Positions 26,344 to 34,646 of a DNA stretch of 64,000 bases are shown here, in pieces. The DNA lies in assembly GCF_038806765.1 (NCBI RefSeq), contig NZ_CP152389.1, positions 4,464,001 to 4,528,000 on the forward strand. Reading direction: 5' to 3'. A program made the translations under genes and the position numbers. The DNA is from Mucilaginibacter sp. CSA2-8R. Lineage in GTDB: Bacteria > Bacteroidota > Bacteroidia > Sphingobacteriales > Sphingobacteriaceae. The notes beneath the pieces are model-generated. The model had not been told where the DNA came from and searched no databases. It saw only the letters and a list, made by a program, of their open reading frames with translations. How positions within the stretch are numbered: the stretch's first letter is position 1; the number at the start of each line of letters is the position of its first letter.

Positions 26344-27015
26344 TTATTTACCACCCCCATTAATCATATCTGACACGATGCCGGGGCTTTGTTTACGCTC
26401 GGCCAATAAAACACCAGCCACGTGGACTACAATAAATGCGATAACCAGGTACATACAAAACCCATGAACCTCCTGTATACTGTGAGATAATGCTCTATCT
26501 AAACCCAAATTATGTTTGAAATAAAGCATGAGACCGGTAGTACCCATTAAAATAAGCACCAGATATAAGGCGAAATATAACAACTTAACCACCAGTTCGT
26601 GGCGCGCCAGCCGGGCTTCTTCGCCCCCGTTTTTCAACGCTAAACGGGCTACATTTACTTTGCGGAACAAAGACTGCGAAGTTGGGCTTACTATTTCGTA
26701 AATAATTCTCCAAAGCAGCAGCGCCACCAACACAAAGCCAATGTAGGCGTGCACATCCCAAACCTTGTCTTCCAACTCGTGGCCAATTTGATTGGCTACA
26801 TCGGCAGATATATTTAAACCACTCTTAACTGCCTGTTCGGCAATAACAGCACCGGTTACTCTTTTATCGGTGAGGGTGCTATTGAGCAATACCGTAAGCA
26901 ACGAGCCCGTAATAACCAGCGCATTGAGCCAATGCCATAGCCTGATAGAAAGTGAATATTTCCGGGTTTCGGATGGGTGTAGCGGATTTTGTTTTACAGG
27001 TTCAATGATGGCCAT
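26344..27015 (-). CDS. Di-haem cytochrome b (b561/hydrogenase-type)
   Basis: 223 aa with four to five membrane helices. Histidines in helices (His28 in RLWHWLNAL, His89 in VHAYIGFV, His184 in QEVHGFCMYL, His198 in VVHVAG) fit a di-haem quinol cytochrome of the Ni-Fe-hydrogenase/thiosulfate-reductase b-subunit family. Such proteins pass electrons between the quinone pool and a periplasmic partner. No catalytic subunit is adjacent; the best partners in the same strand run are the Rieske and ApbE products. Starts 66 bases before the RND gene and is divergent from the two-component genes. Confidence 0.85.
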   Translation of the reverse strand: MAIIEPVKQNPLHPSETRKYSLSIRLWHWLNALVITGSLLTVLLNSTLTDKRVTGAVIAEQAVKSGLNISADVANQIGHELEDKVWDVHAYIGFVLVALLLWRIIYEIVSPTSQSLFRKVNVARLALKNGGEEARLARHELVVKLLYFALYLVLILMGTTGLMLYFKHNLGLDRALSHSIQEVHGFCMYLVIAFIVVHVAGVLLAERKQSPGIVSDMINGGGK

Positions 27016-27043
27016 AATTATTCAGTAGGTAGAAATTACGAAA

Positions 27044-27051
27044 TAAATGTA
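27044..27051 (-). promoter_or_regulatory. Possible -7 box of the cytochrome b/RND unit
   Basis: Reads TACATTTA on the minus strand, one mismatch from TAnnTTTG, 28 bases before the ATG at 27015. The 11-bp direct repeats start 7 bases upstream, where the -33 region should be. Confidence 0.35.
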
Positions 27052-27058
27052 CGCAGTG

Positions 27059-27080
27059 AGTTTGAAGAAAGTTTGAAGAA
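27059..27080. promoter_or_regulatory. Perfect 11-bp tandem direct repeat, likely response-regulator site
   Basis: AGTTTGAAGAA occurs twice head to tail (27059-27069 and 27070-27080) in the 123-base spacer between the cytochrome b gene and the response regulator. OmpR/PhoB-family dimers bind direct repeats with 11-bp period. It overlaps the expected -33 position of the cytochrome b promoter. A third, inverted half-like sequence (TGTTGAAGAT on the minus strand) is at 27108-27117. Confidence 0.6.
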
Positions 27081-27138
27081 CCGGGCTTCACTAACAAATC
27101 AACAGATTATCTTCAACATTTCTTTATAATTTTCGGAA

Positions 27139-27816
27139 ATGAAAATCCTGATTGTAGAAGATGAGCCCGATTTATCCTCGGCGATAAAGGAATACCTGAC
27201 CTCCGAAGGTAATTTATGCGAAACGGCGGTGACGTATGAAACGGCTTACCAAAAAATTTCACTGTATAGTTACGACTGTATTTTGCTGGATTTAATGCTG
27301 CCCGACGGCGACGGTTTAAAGTTGCTGAAATACTTGAAATCGTTACAGAAAACCGAAGGCGTGGTGATTATATCGGCCCGCAACGCGCTCGACGACCGCA
27401 TTACCGGCCTGAACCTTGGTGCCGATGATTACCTGATTAAACCCTTTCACCTGTCGGAGTTAAACGCGCGCATTGCGGCCATCATCAGGCGTAAAAATAA
27501 CCAGCTTTCCAACGAACTTACTTTTAATGAAATTGGGGTTGATTTAAATGCCAAAACTGTATCGGTAAACGGGCACGAACTGCATTTTACGCGCAAGGAG
27601 TATGACCTGCTGCTTTACTTTATTTACAACAAAGGCAAAGCAATATCCAAAAGTGCCGCGGCCGAACATCTGTGGGGCGATGATGCCGACATGGCCGATA
27701 GCTTTGATTTTATTTATACGCACATAAAAAATATCCGTAAAAAATTGTCGGATGCCGGCGCTAAAGATTATTTTCATTCAGTTTATGGAGTAGGATACCG
27801 ATTTTCTGACGTATGA
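27139..27816 (+). CDS. OmpR/PhoB-family response regulator
   Basis: 225 aa. Receiver domain with acidic pocket (VEDEPD), phospho-acceptor Asp51 in ILLDLMLPDGDG and lysine in LGADDYLIKPF; C-terminal winged helix (FTRKEYDLLLYFIYNKGKAISKSAAAEHLWGD...DFIYTHIKNIRKKL...VYGVGYRF). Probably regulates the divergent cytochrome b-RND-Rieske run and itself, because a tandem 11-bp repeat lies between them. Its stop overlaps the sensor kinase start by ATGA. Confidence 0.95.
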   Translation: MKILIVEDEPDLSSAIKEYLTSEGNLCETAVTYETAYQKISLYSYDCILLDLMLPDGDGLKLLKYLKSLQKTEGVVIISARNALDDRITGLNLGADDYLIKPFHLSELNARIAAIIRRKNNQLSNELTFNEIGVDLNAKTVSVNGHELHFTRKEYDLLLYFIYNKGKAISKSAAAEHLWGDDADMADSFDFIYTHIKNIRKKLSDAGAKDYFHSVYGVGYRFSDV

Positions 27817-29066
27817 ACTTATTTGCAAAATACAACCGCATACTTTTAATGGTGCTGCTTACCGGGCTGGTAGCTGTAGGCATTCTTTTTTACCAAGCGC
27901 TCACTTATACGCTAAACAGTAAAATTGACGAAAACCTGGGCGAAGAATTGATGGAGGTGAACGACTATGCGCATGTTAAAAACATTGCCCCTGCCCCGCC
28001 CGAAGAACCGAACCTGGTAATTGAATATAAAAAAGCGAATAAAGCTTTAAAACAAAAATTATCGGGCGATACTACTTTTTACAACCCTAAAAAGAAGGTA
28101 AATGAATATGCCCGCTACCTGAAAGCTGATGTGGTTATACAGGGCCAGCCTTTGCATGTGCTGATAATTAATTCTAAAGCCGAGCAAGTACGCCAGGTTC
28201 AGCTTATTTTTTGGGCCATTATTATACCAGTTATTGTTTTATGCGGACTACTGGCCCTCCTTAACCGGTACTTGCTGTTAAAACTCTGGTCACCGTTTTA
28301 CGAGGTATTGGACCAAATAAAAGGCTTTAATGTAAAGCATGGTAACTATACGGCTATTGATACCGACATTAATGAATTTAAACAACTAAATGAGGCCGTT
28401 AAACAGATGACGGTACAGATAGAGGATGATTTTAAGGAAATTAAACTGTTTACCGAAAATGCCTCGCACGAGATGATGACCCCTATTGCCATCATCAACT
28501 CCAAACTGGATACCCTACTGCAATCCAGAACCCTTGCCGAAAACGACAGCCAAGCCCTGTTAGATTTGTATAAAGCCACTACCCGGCTCAATAAAATCAA
28601 TCAATCTTTGTTGCTGCTGGTAAAAATTGACCATAACCTTTTAGGCGAAAAAGAGCAATTGAACCCGGCCGAATTGATTAAACAAAAGATAGATAATTTC
28701 CAGGAGTTAATTTCGCAGCGCAACATTAAGGTGTACTGTAGTTTTGACGGCACCACTATTTCGGGCAATAAATACCAGTTTGATATTTTGCTCAACAACC
28801 TGTTTAGTAATGCCATACGCCACAATAAGCCCGGCGGCGAAATACACATCAACGTTAAAAACGGATTGTTAAATTTCGAAAACACAGGCAATACCAGTGC
28901 CTTGTCAGAAAACCAGATTTTCGAACGGTTTTATAAAGACCCGCAATCAGACGGTGTGGGTTTGGGGCTGGCCATTTTAAAGCAAATTTGCATTAAACAG
29001 GGCTACTCACTGCGCTATTATTTTAACCTGCCAATGCACGGGTTTGAGTTGCAGCTGGGCCATTAG
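27813..29066 (+). CDS. Sensor histidine kinase
   Basis: 417 aa. TM1 about residues 8-30, periplasmic sensor of about 100 residues, TM2 about 130-151, HAMP-like linker, H-box NASHEMMTPIAIINSKL with His219 and HATPase (N-box NNLFSNAIRHNKPGGE, G-box DGVGLGLAILKQI). HEMMTP replaces the usual HELRTP. The D-box is shortened (NFENTGNTSAL), as in several Bacteroidota kinases. Sensor domain has no recognisable metal-binding cluster of His or Met, so the signal is unknown. Confidence 0.93.
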   Translation: MNLFAKYNRILLMVLLTGLVAVGILFYQALTYTLNSKIDENLGEELMEVNDYAHVKNIAPAPPEEPNLVIEYKKANKALKQKLSGDTTFYNPKKKVNEYARYLKADVVIQGQPLHVLIINSKAEQVRQVQLIFWAIIIPVIVLCGLLALLNRYLLLKLWSPFYEVLDQIKGFNVKHGNYTAIDTDINEFKQLNEAVKQMTVQIEDDFKEIKLFTENASHEMMTPIAIINSKLDTLLQSRTLAENDSQALLDLYKATTRLNKINQSLLLLVKIDHNLLGEKEQLNPAELIKQKIDNFQELISQRNIKVYCSFDGTTISGNKYQFDILLNNLFSNAIRHNKPGGEIHINVKNGLLNFENTGNTSALSENQIFERFYKDPQSDGVGLGLAILKQICIKQGYSLRYYFNLPMHGFELQLGH

Positions 29067-29081
29067 TTATCGGTAACCGGC

Positions 29082-29801
29082 TTAACTAACATGGGTACCA
29101 AACAGGTGGCCAATTAAAGCAGTAGTAGCCATAGCAATGGTACCCCAAAAACAAATTTTGCCCATGCTTTTTAAAAGTGGAGCTCCTCCTGTTTTGGCAG
29201 CCAATGCGCCTAAAAACATCAAAAAGATAATGGAGCAACCGTATTGCCAAAATATCATGGCTTTTAACGGTGCAAATATTGATACGGCTAAGGGTAACAG
29301 TGCCCCAAACAAAAACGCAGCAAATGATGACAATGCTGCCTGCAGTGGTTTAGCTGCCGATATTTCGGTCATGCCTAACTCGTCGCGCAAGTGAGTTTCG
29401 AGCGCGTTATGCTTGGTTAAGGCAACGGCTACTTCATGGGCCAAGTCATCATTGAGGCCGCGGTTTTTATAAATAGCGATAATCTCTTGCAACTCCTGCT
29501 CGGGCATTTCCTGCAATTCAGCTTTTTCGCGGGCAATATCAGCCTTTTCTGTATCTTCCTGCGAGCTTACCGAAACGTACTCGCCTGCTGCCATCGACAT
29601 AGCACCGGCTATTAGTCCCGATAGTGCCGTTAAAATAATAGTATCCCGTACCGCCGTTGCTGCCGCTACACCAATTACTAAACTGGTAGTTGATAAGATG
29701 CCATCATTAGCGCCTAACACGCCGGCCCTGAGCCAGCCTACTCGGTTGATGTAATGCTTTTCATTATTCATCTGCTTGGTGGCAGCATCAGTATTTGTCA
29801 T
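29082..29801 (-). CDS. VIT1/CCC1-family Fe/Mn transporter
   Basis: 239 aa with five hydrophobic segments. The opening WLRAGVLGANDGILSTTSLVIGVAAA and GLIAGAMSMAAGEYVSVSSQEDTEKADI are hallmark VIT blocks. A cytoplasmic helical domain rich in Glu (AREKAELQEMPEQELQEI...HLRDELGMTE) is the metal-binding domain of VIT proteins. Exports or sequesters Fe2+ or Mn2+. Convergent with the kinase gene (15 bases between stops). Confidence 0.92.
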   Translation of the reverse strand: MTNTDAATKQMNNEKHYINRVGWLRAGVLGANDGILSTTSLVIGVAAATAVRDTIILTALSGLIAGAMSMAAGEYVSVSSQEDTEKADIAREKAELQEMPEQELQEIIAIYKNRGLNDDLAHEVAVALTKHNALETHLRDELGMTEISAAKPLQAALSSFAAFLFGALLPLAVSIFAPLKAMIFWQYGCSIIFLMFLGALAAKTGGAPLLKSMGKICFWGTIAMATTALIGHLFGTHVS

Positions 29802-29884
29802 GGCATTTACTGGTAAAGAGTAACATAATACACAGTGAGTTAACTGTATAACCGTACCAGTTGTTCTTTCGGATATTTATTTAG

Positions 29885-29908
29885 AAAAGTTAAAAATATT
29901 TAACTTTT
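29885..29908. promoter_or_regulatory. Inverted repeat in VIT/transglutaminase divergent spacer
   Basis: AAAAGTTAAA / TTTAACTTTT around a 4-base centre. A second, shorter inverted repeat TGCAACA (29911-29917) / TGTTGCA (29929-29935) follows directly. Both sit between divergent start codons and may be operators. Confidence 0.35.
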
Positions 29909-29966
29909 AGTGCAACATTTCGGCAATGTGTTGCATCTTGTATAGAAATTAACTGAACCTCGCATC

Positions 29967-31241
29967 ATGAAAAAACTACTCGCCTCCGCATTATTGAGTT
30001 TGAGCTTTTTTGCAGCATCGGCACAACAAAAACCCTTATCGGCACCTATCCAGATATTTAAAGGCTACACGGCTCAACTGGAAAAAGACCGGCAGGAAGC
30101 CTCAACTAACAAAAAGTATTTGCGGGCCGATACTTTACTCAAACAGTGGGTACGCAATTACAGCATATTGCCCGACAGCGTTAAAACTTATTTTAAGGGT
30201 TGGGAACCGGGCATGTACTATAACATTGCCTGTTACGAAGCTTTGCAGGGTAAGAAAGAAGCTGCTTTAGGCTCGTTTGAAAAATGCGTGGCATTAGGTT
30301 ACAGTAACTATACCAATACCATTGCCGATAGTGATTTAGAAAGCTTGCACAAAGAAAAACGGTACTTAACCGCCCTGCAAACTTTACGCGAACGCGGCGA
30401 CAAGGGTTACATTCTGCGCCAGTCGGGAACTTATGACCGTAAAGTAAATAAAGAAATACCTGCATTTACCTACCAGGAGGCCAGCTCGCCCGAACTGATG
30501 GCCTTTAAAACCAAATATAACTTGGACTCTGTTGCAGGTAAGGGCGACGAGATAAGCCGGATGAAAAACCTGTTGTTTTGGGTGCATAACGCCGTGAGAC
30601 ACGATGGCAGCTCGAACAATCCGCCATTAAAAAACGGTACAGATTTGATAGAGGTTTGCCAGAAAGAAAACCGTGGCATAAACTGCCGCATGATGGCAAC
30701 GATTTTAAAAGATGCCTATCAGGCCGAGGGCTTTAAGGCACGTATGGTAACCTGCTTGCCTAAAGACACCTTGGATAATGATTGCCATGTGATTAACGTA
30801 GTATGGTCTGATAACCTGAACAAATGGGTATGGATGGACCCTACCTTTAATGCTTACGTTGCCGACAAAAACGGCAATCTGTTAAGCATTGAAGAAGTGA
30901 GGGCAAAACTACATGCCGACAAGCTGAATGATTTGGTGCTGAATAACGATGCCAACTGGAACAATAAGAACAAGCAAACTAAAGAGTATTACTTAGGCTA
31001 TTACATGTCTAAAAACTTATACTGGCTGCAATGCAGTACTAAAAGCGAGTGGAACATTGAAACCAGAACGCCTGATAAAGGAATTGTTGATTACGTGAAC
31101 CTTTACCCAAGTGGTTATAACACCATTAAAGCACCTAAAGTAAGCAACCGCTATATGACCTCTTTTGCGACTAATAATCCACAGTTATTTTGGCAGAAGC
31201 CGGTGGTAGTTAAGGATAACAAACTGGCTGTAGTTCAATAA
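29967..31241 (+). CDS. Secreted transglutaminase-like protein
   Basis: 424 aa. Signal peptide MKKLLASALLSLSFFAASAQ. A TPR-like N-terminal part (YNIACYEALQGKKEAALGSFEKCVALG) precedes a transglutaminase core with Cys in RGINCRMMATILKDAYQ, His in DCHVINVVWSD and Asp in WVWMDPTFNAYV, so the Cys-His-Asp triad is complete. Periplasmic or surface peptidase or crosslinking role possible; substrate unknown. Monocistronic with a strong terminator. Confidence 0.85.
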   Translation: MKKLLASALLSLSFFAASAQQKPLSAPIQIFKGYTAQLEKDRQEASTNKKYLRADTLLKQWVRNYSILPDSVKTYFKGWEPGMYYNIACYEALQGKKEAALGSFEKCVALGYSNYTNTIADSDLESLHKEKRYLTALQTLRERGDKGYILRQSGTYDRKVNKEIPAFTYQEASSPELMAFKTKYNLDSVAGKGDEISRMKNLLFWVHNAVRHDGSSNNPPLKNGTDLIEVCQKENRGINCRMMATILKDAYQAEGFKARMVTCLPKDTLDNDCHVINVVWSDNLNKWVWMDPTFNAYVADKNGNLLSIEEVRAKLHADKLNDLVLNNDANWNNKNKQTKEYYLGYYMSKNLYWLQCSTKSEWNIETRTPDKGIVDYVNLYPSGYNTIKAPKVSNRYMTSFATNNPQLFWQKPVVVKDNKLAVVQ

Positions 31242-31277
31242 TCAGTTAGAAAACCGTTTTAAATAAGTTAAAAATTA

Positions 31278-31315
31278 AAATAGTCCTAATAACTTTAGAG
31301 TTATTAGGACTATTT
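31278..31315 (+). terminator. Transglutaminase gene terminator
   Basis: Perfect 17-bp stem (31278-31294 / 31299-31315) with a 4-base TTAG loop; symmetric A and T ends. Confidence 0.85.
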
Positions 31316-31636
31316 ATAAATGCACAGGCCTACAGTTCTATATTTAATAACTATTGTGATTTATCTTATTATAAGCCCGCAATGCCTTATATCAACATGC
31401 TATCCTAAGCATGAAGTAAGTTCCTTTTTAAAGCCATATCACCGTTAACTTTTGGTTTATTTACTTGGCCAACGCTTAACGGATTGATGGTATGCGTGTT
31501 TTCCAGTTCTCTGTTAACACACCGAAATGTGATGAATTAAAAAGACTTTTATTTGTAATAATCCGACCTTTAAGTGATTAACGCATCTTACTTGTGATCT
31601 TTTTTACATCTTAGACTACCAATTATTATCAAACCG
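31316..31636. other. Long intergenic region upstream of the AraC gene
   Basis: About 320 bases without a credible ORF. It contains an interrupted inverted repeat CCGTTAA (31442-31448) / TTAACGG (31476-31482) and further GTTAAC words, possible operator elements. No RNA gene is evident. Confidence 0.4.
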
Positions 31637-32518
31637 ATGATTAGGCGAGCGCTAAGGCATACATTCTCCTTACTAAATATTGATTATGTGCAGTTAGGCA
31701 CCAAATGGAATTATAAAGGCATTATGAGCCCATATTACCGACTCTATTATATAGACGACGGCCATGGCGAAATTTCGAGCGCAGGTACTACCTTAAGCCT
31801 GGAGCCAGGCTTCTTATACCTTATTCCGAGTTTTACTTTATGCGATCTAAAATGCGACAACTACTTAAGCCAGTATTTTATTCAAATTTTTGAGGAATCG
31901 ACCGACGGCGTATCGTTGTTTGCCAATAATCGCACCATATATAAAATCAAGGCTCAAGAGCTGGATATCTTTAACTTTAAACAGCTTTTATTGATTAACC
32001 CTGGCAGGGGCATTAACCGCTCTGATAATCCTAAAATATATGAAAAGAAGGCTTTTTATGAAGAATATCAGGAACTGAATAACCAGCAGAGTTTGTCTGT
32101 TTACATAGAAACGCACGGTTTACTGCTCTATTTAATATCACGCTTTTTAACGCCCGAGCTTTTTAAACAAAAAAAATTCAGGCATATGCCTGTTAAAATC
32201 CATGATGCCATCAGCTACATTATGCTTAACCTGGAAAAAAAGATAACCGTAAGCTCGTTGGCCGAGCGTGCCAATCAAAATACAGATTATTTTTCCAGAA
32301 ACTTTCAGCACATTGTTGGCGACAGGCCTTTAGATTATATACAATCAAAACGTATTGAGAAAGCCCAATACCTGATTGTAACCACCCAGCTTACTTACTC
32401 TGAAATTGCACAGGAAACAGGTTTCGAAAACGTATCCTATTTTTCTAAAACCTTTAAAAGGCTCACGGGCATGTCGCCGCGTAAGTACAGAAACCAAAGC
32501 GACTCCATGAACTTTTGA
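31637..32518 (+). CDS. AraC-family transcriptional regulator
   Basis: 293 aa. N-terminal cupin-like sensing part (YYRLYYIDDGHGEISSAGTTLSLEPGFLYLIPSFT) and C-terminal double helix-turn-helix about residues 190-288 (KITVSSLAERANQNTDYFSRNFQHIVGDRPLDYIQSKRIEKAQYLI and YSEIAQETGFENVSYFSKTFKRLTGMSPRKYR). Sits upstream of the FucP and mutarotase genes in the same direction, so it likely senses the sugar or a derivative and controls them. Confidence 0.92.
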   Translation: MIRRALRHTFSLLNIDYVQLGTKWNYKGIMSPYYRLYYIDDGHGEISSAGTTLSLEPGFLYLIPSFTLCDLKCDNYLSQYFIQIFEESTDGVSLFANNRTIYKIKAQELDIFNFKQLLLINPGRGINRSDNPKIYEKKAFYEEYQELNNQQSLSVYIETHGLLLYLISRFLTPELFKQKKFRHMPVKIHDAISYIMLNLEKKITVSSLAERANQNTDYFSRNFQHIVGDRPLDYIQSKRIEKAQYLIVTTQLTYSEIAQETGFENVSYFSKTFKRLTGMSPRKYRNQSDSMNF

Positions 32519-32519
32519 T

Positions 32520-32540
32520 TCCTCTATTTTTTGTAGAGGA
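32520..32540 (+). terminator. Weak hairpin after the AraC gene
   Basis: TCCTCTA / TAGAGGA, 7-bp stem around a T-rich 7-base loop, two bases after the stop codon. No T tract after the stem, so termination is uncertain. Confidence 0.3.
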
Positions 32541-32818
32541 TTAAGATATGCAAGGAGATACACTAACTTAAAAAGTCGGAATTTTACAAATCAAAGTCAG
32601 ATTTATAGTAAACGTCTTGCTGCCGCAAAACTACATTTGCTTTGCACTTACACCAATTATAGCAACTACTTATTGTATACCAAATGGGGTTGCCGCAGCT
32701 GTAAAAATGGCTTCAATTTATTTTAAGCATTTTAAACCGAAAAGTCCCTTTTAAATAGCATATCGCCCTGTAATATTGACTTCACACCGCATTAAATTAT
32801 TATACTGCAAACCTTGTA
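32541..32818. other. Intergenic region upstream of the FucP-like gene
   Basis: About 280 bases without a credible ORF. TTGAC at 32776 and TATACT at 32801 are 20 bases apart and could form a promoter, but they do not follow the Bacteroidota pattern closely. No RNA gene is evident. Confidence 0.35.
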
Positions 32819-34087
32819 ATGACCAAATCCAATAATACGTTCGCCATCATACTGCTCACCAGCCTCTTCTTTCTATGGGGTTTTGCACATAATCTTGATC
32901 CTATACTTATCCCTCATCTAAAGCGCTCGTTCACTTTATCAAACGTACAGGCCACTTTGGTTGATACTGCGGTATATGCTGCTTACTTTTTGATGGCCGT
33001 TCCGGCTGGTATGATTATGAAACGGTTTGGCTATAAAACCGGCATAATTACCGGACTTCTATTATTCTCTGCAGGCAGTTTCCTGTTTATTCCGGCTGCT
33101 AATACACAATTATATTCTTTCTTTTTAGTAGCCTTATTTATTATTGCCTGTGGCCTGGCCATACTCGAAACAGTAGCTAACCCTTATATGACCGTTTTGG
33201 GCGACAGTGCCCATGCCGAGCAACGACTCAATTTTGCCCAGTCTTTTAATGGATTTGCCACCATGATAGCGCCGTTTGTAGGCACCGAATTAATTTTGAT
33301 CCAATCACATAGTGATAACCAGTTGGCCACCATGACCGAAGCTGCCCGGAAAGCGGCGTTAGCCGCTGAAGCTTCCTCGGTTAAAATACCCTACCTGGTT
33401 TTAGGCACGGTATTACTACTTATTGCCATCGCCTTTTCGTTTACCAAATTACCGGATGCACAAAGCAATGAAACCGAAGCTAATAACGGCAGCATCTTTA
33501 AGACGCTGCGTCATCCGCAGCTGGCTTGGGGCGCAGTGGCTCAATTCTTTTATGTAGGAGCTCAAACCTGTGTTTTAAGTTTATTTGTTTTGTATGCCCC
33601 ACACGCCGCAGGTATCACCGAAAAATCGGCCGGTCACTTTGCCAGTCTCTGTGGTTTGGCATTTTTGATTGGAAGGTTTGTGGGCACATTTTTAATGAAA
33701 TATTTTAAATCTAACAGCTTGCTGGCGGTATATGCGGTAATCAATGTTTTCTTATCTGTAGTGGCGGTATATGCTCATGGGTACATCGCTATTTACACTG
33801 TCATTGCCATTGCATTCTTCATGTCAATCATGTTTCCAACCATATTTGCTTTGGGCATTAAAGGTTTAGGACCCGACCGCGAATTTGGAAGCAGCCTTAT
33901 CATAATGTCTATTGTGGGTGGCGCCATTATCCCAAGGTTTTACGGGTATATCAGCGATGTATACAACAACATTCAGATGGGCTATTACGTTCCGGCCGTT
34001 TGCTTTGCAGTAATTGCCTTTTTTGGTTGGCGAGGCCATCGTGTAAATGTAAGTAAGACTGACCTGTTAACACATGTAGAATACTAA
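32819..34087 (+). CDS. fucP: FucP-type sugar:H+ symporter (FHS family MFS)
   Basis: 422 aa with 12 membrane segments. The opening FFLWGFAHNLDPILIPHLKRSFTLSNVQATLVDTAVYAAYFLMAVPAG is diagnostic of the fucose-galactose-glucose:H+ symporter family; LETVANPYMTVLGD and RLNFAQSFNGFATMIAPFVGT are also conserved FHS blocks. The subfamily resembles L-fucose permease rather than glucose/galactose transporter, supported by the mutarotase next door. The rest of a fucose pathway is not in the window. Confidence 0.88.
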   Translation: MTKSNNTFAIILLTSLFFLWGFAHNLDPILIPHLKRSFTLSNVQATLVDTAVYAAYFLMAVPAGMIMKRFGYKTGIITGLLLFSAGSFLFIPAANTQLYSFFLVALFIIACGLAILETVANPYMTVLGDSAHAEQRLNFAQSFNGFATMIAPFVGTELILIQSHSDNQLATMTEAARKAALAAEASSVKIPYLVLGTVLLLIAIAFSFTKLPDAQSNETEANNGSIFKTLRHPQLAWGAVAQFFYVGAQTCVLSLFVLYAPHAAGITEKSAGHFASLCGLAFLIGRFVGTFLMKYFKSNSLLAVYAVINVFLSVVAVYAHGYIAIYTVIAIAFFMSIMFPTIFALGIKGLGPDREFGSSLIIMSIVGGAIIPRFYGYISDVYNNIQMGYYVPAVCFAVIAFFGWRGHRVNVSKTDLLTHVEY

Positions 34088-34173
34088 ACAATCACATTTC
34101 TGTATAAAGCAAAGTCCGCTATGCTCACCAATCATTTAATATACCTGAAACACCTTTTAGCTGTCAATAATTA

Positions 34174-34539
34174 ATGAAAAGAATATGCATGGCATTAGAC
34201 CTGGTAGACGACGCCGATTTGATTGCTGAATACGAAACTTATCATCAGCCGCAGCATAGCTGGCCCGAAATAACTCATAGTATAAGGCAGGCTGGCATCA
34301 GAGATATGAACATTTATCGCACGGGAAATCGCTTGTTCATGATTATTGAGGCCGATGACCACTTTTCGCTGGATGAGAAAGGCAAACTTGATTTAGCTAA
34401 TCCCAAAGTGCAGGAATGGGAAAAACTGATGTGGAAATTTCAGCAACCTTTGCCTTGGGCAAAAAACGGCGAGAAATGGGTAGAGATGAAAAATATTTAC
34501 CGACTTGACAAATCTCCGGTTACCGATCAAGCCATCTAA
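34174..34539 (+). CDS. L-rhamnose/L-fucose mutarotase-family protein
   Basis: 121 aa, the dimeric ferredoxin-like DUF718/RhaM fold: YETYHQPQHSWPEITHSIRQAGIRDMNIYRTGNRLFMIIEAD, with the conserved histidine and the W-MK-FQ pattern later. Interconverts anomers of 6-deoxyhexoses to speed catabolism. Located 86 bases after the FucP gene, so fucose is a likely substrate, although the fold is shared with rhamnose mutarotase. Confidence 0.88.
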   Translation: MKRICMALDLVDDADLIAEYETYHQPQHSWPEITHSIRQAGIRDMNIYRTGNRLFMIIEADDHFSLDEKGKLDLANPKVQEWEKLMWKFQQPLPWAKNGEKWVEMKNIYRLDKSPVTDQAI

Positions 34540-34596
34540 GTGCTTTTTGATTGGATCAAGCAAAAATTGCGGTTATTAGTACATTAAACTAATTTA

Positions 34597-34627
34597 TTTG
34601 ACAATACCCGTAATAGTTATAGCTTTG
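34597..34627 (+). promoter_or_regulatory. sucD promoter
   Basis: TTTG (34597-34600) and TAGCTTTG (34620-34627) with 19 bases between: a textbook Bacteroidota housekeeping promoter, the best in the window. Start codon at 34647. Confidence 0.75.
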
Positions 34628-34646
34628 CCATACTAAAACTAAAACC

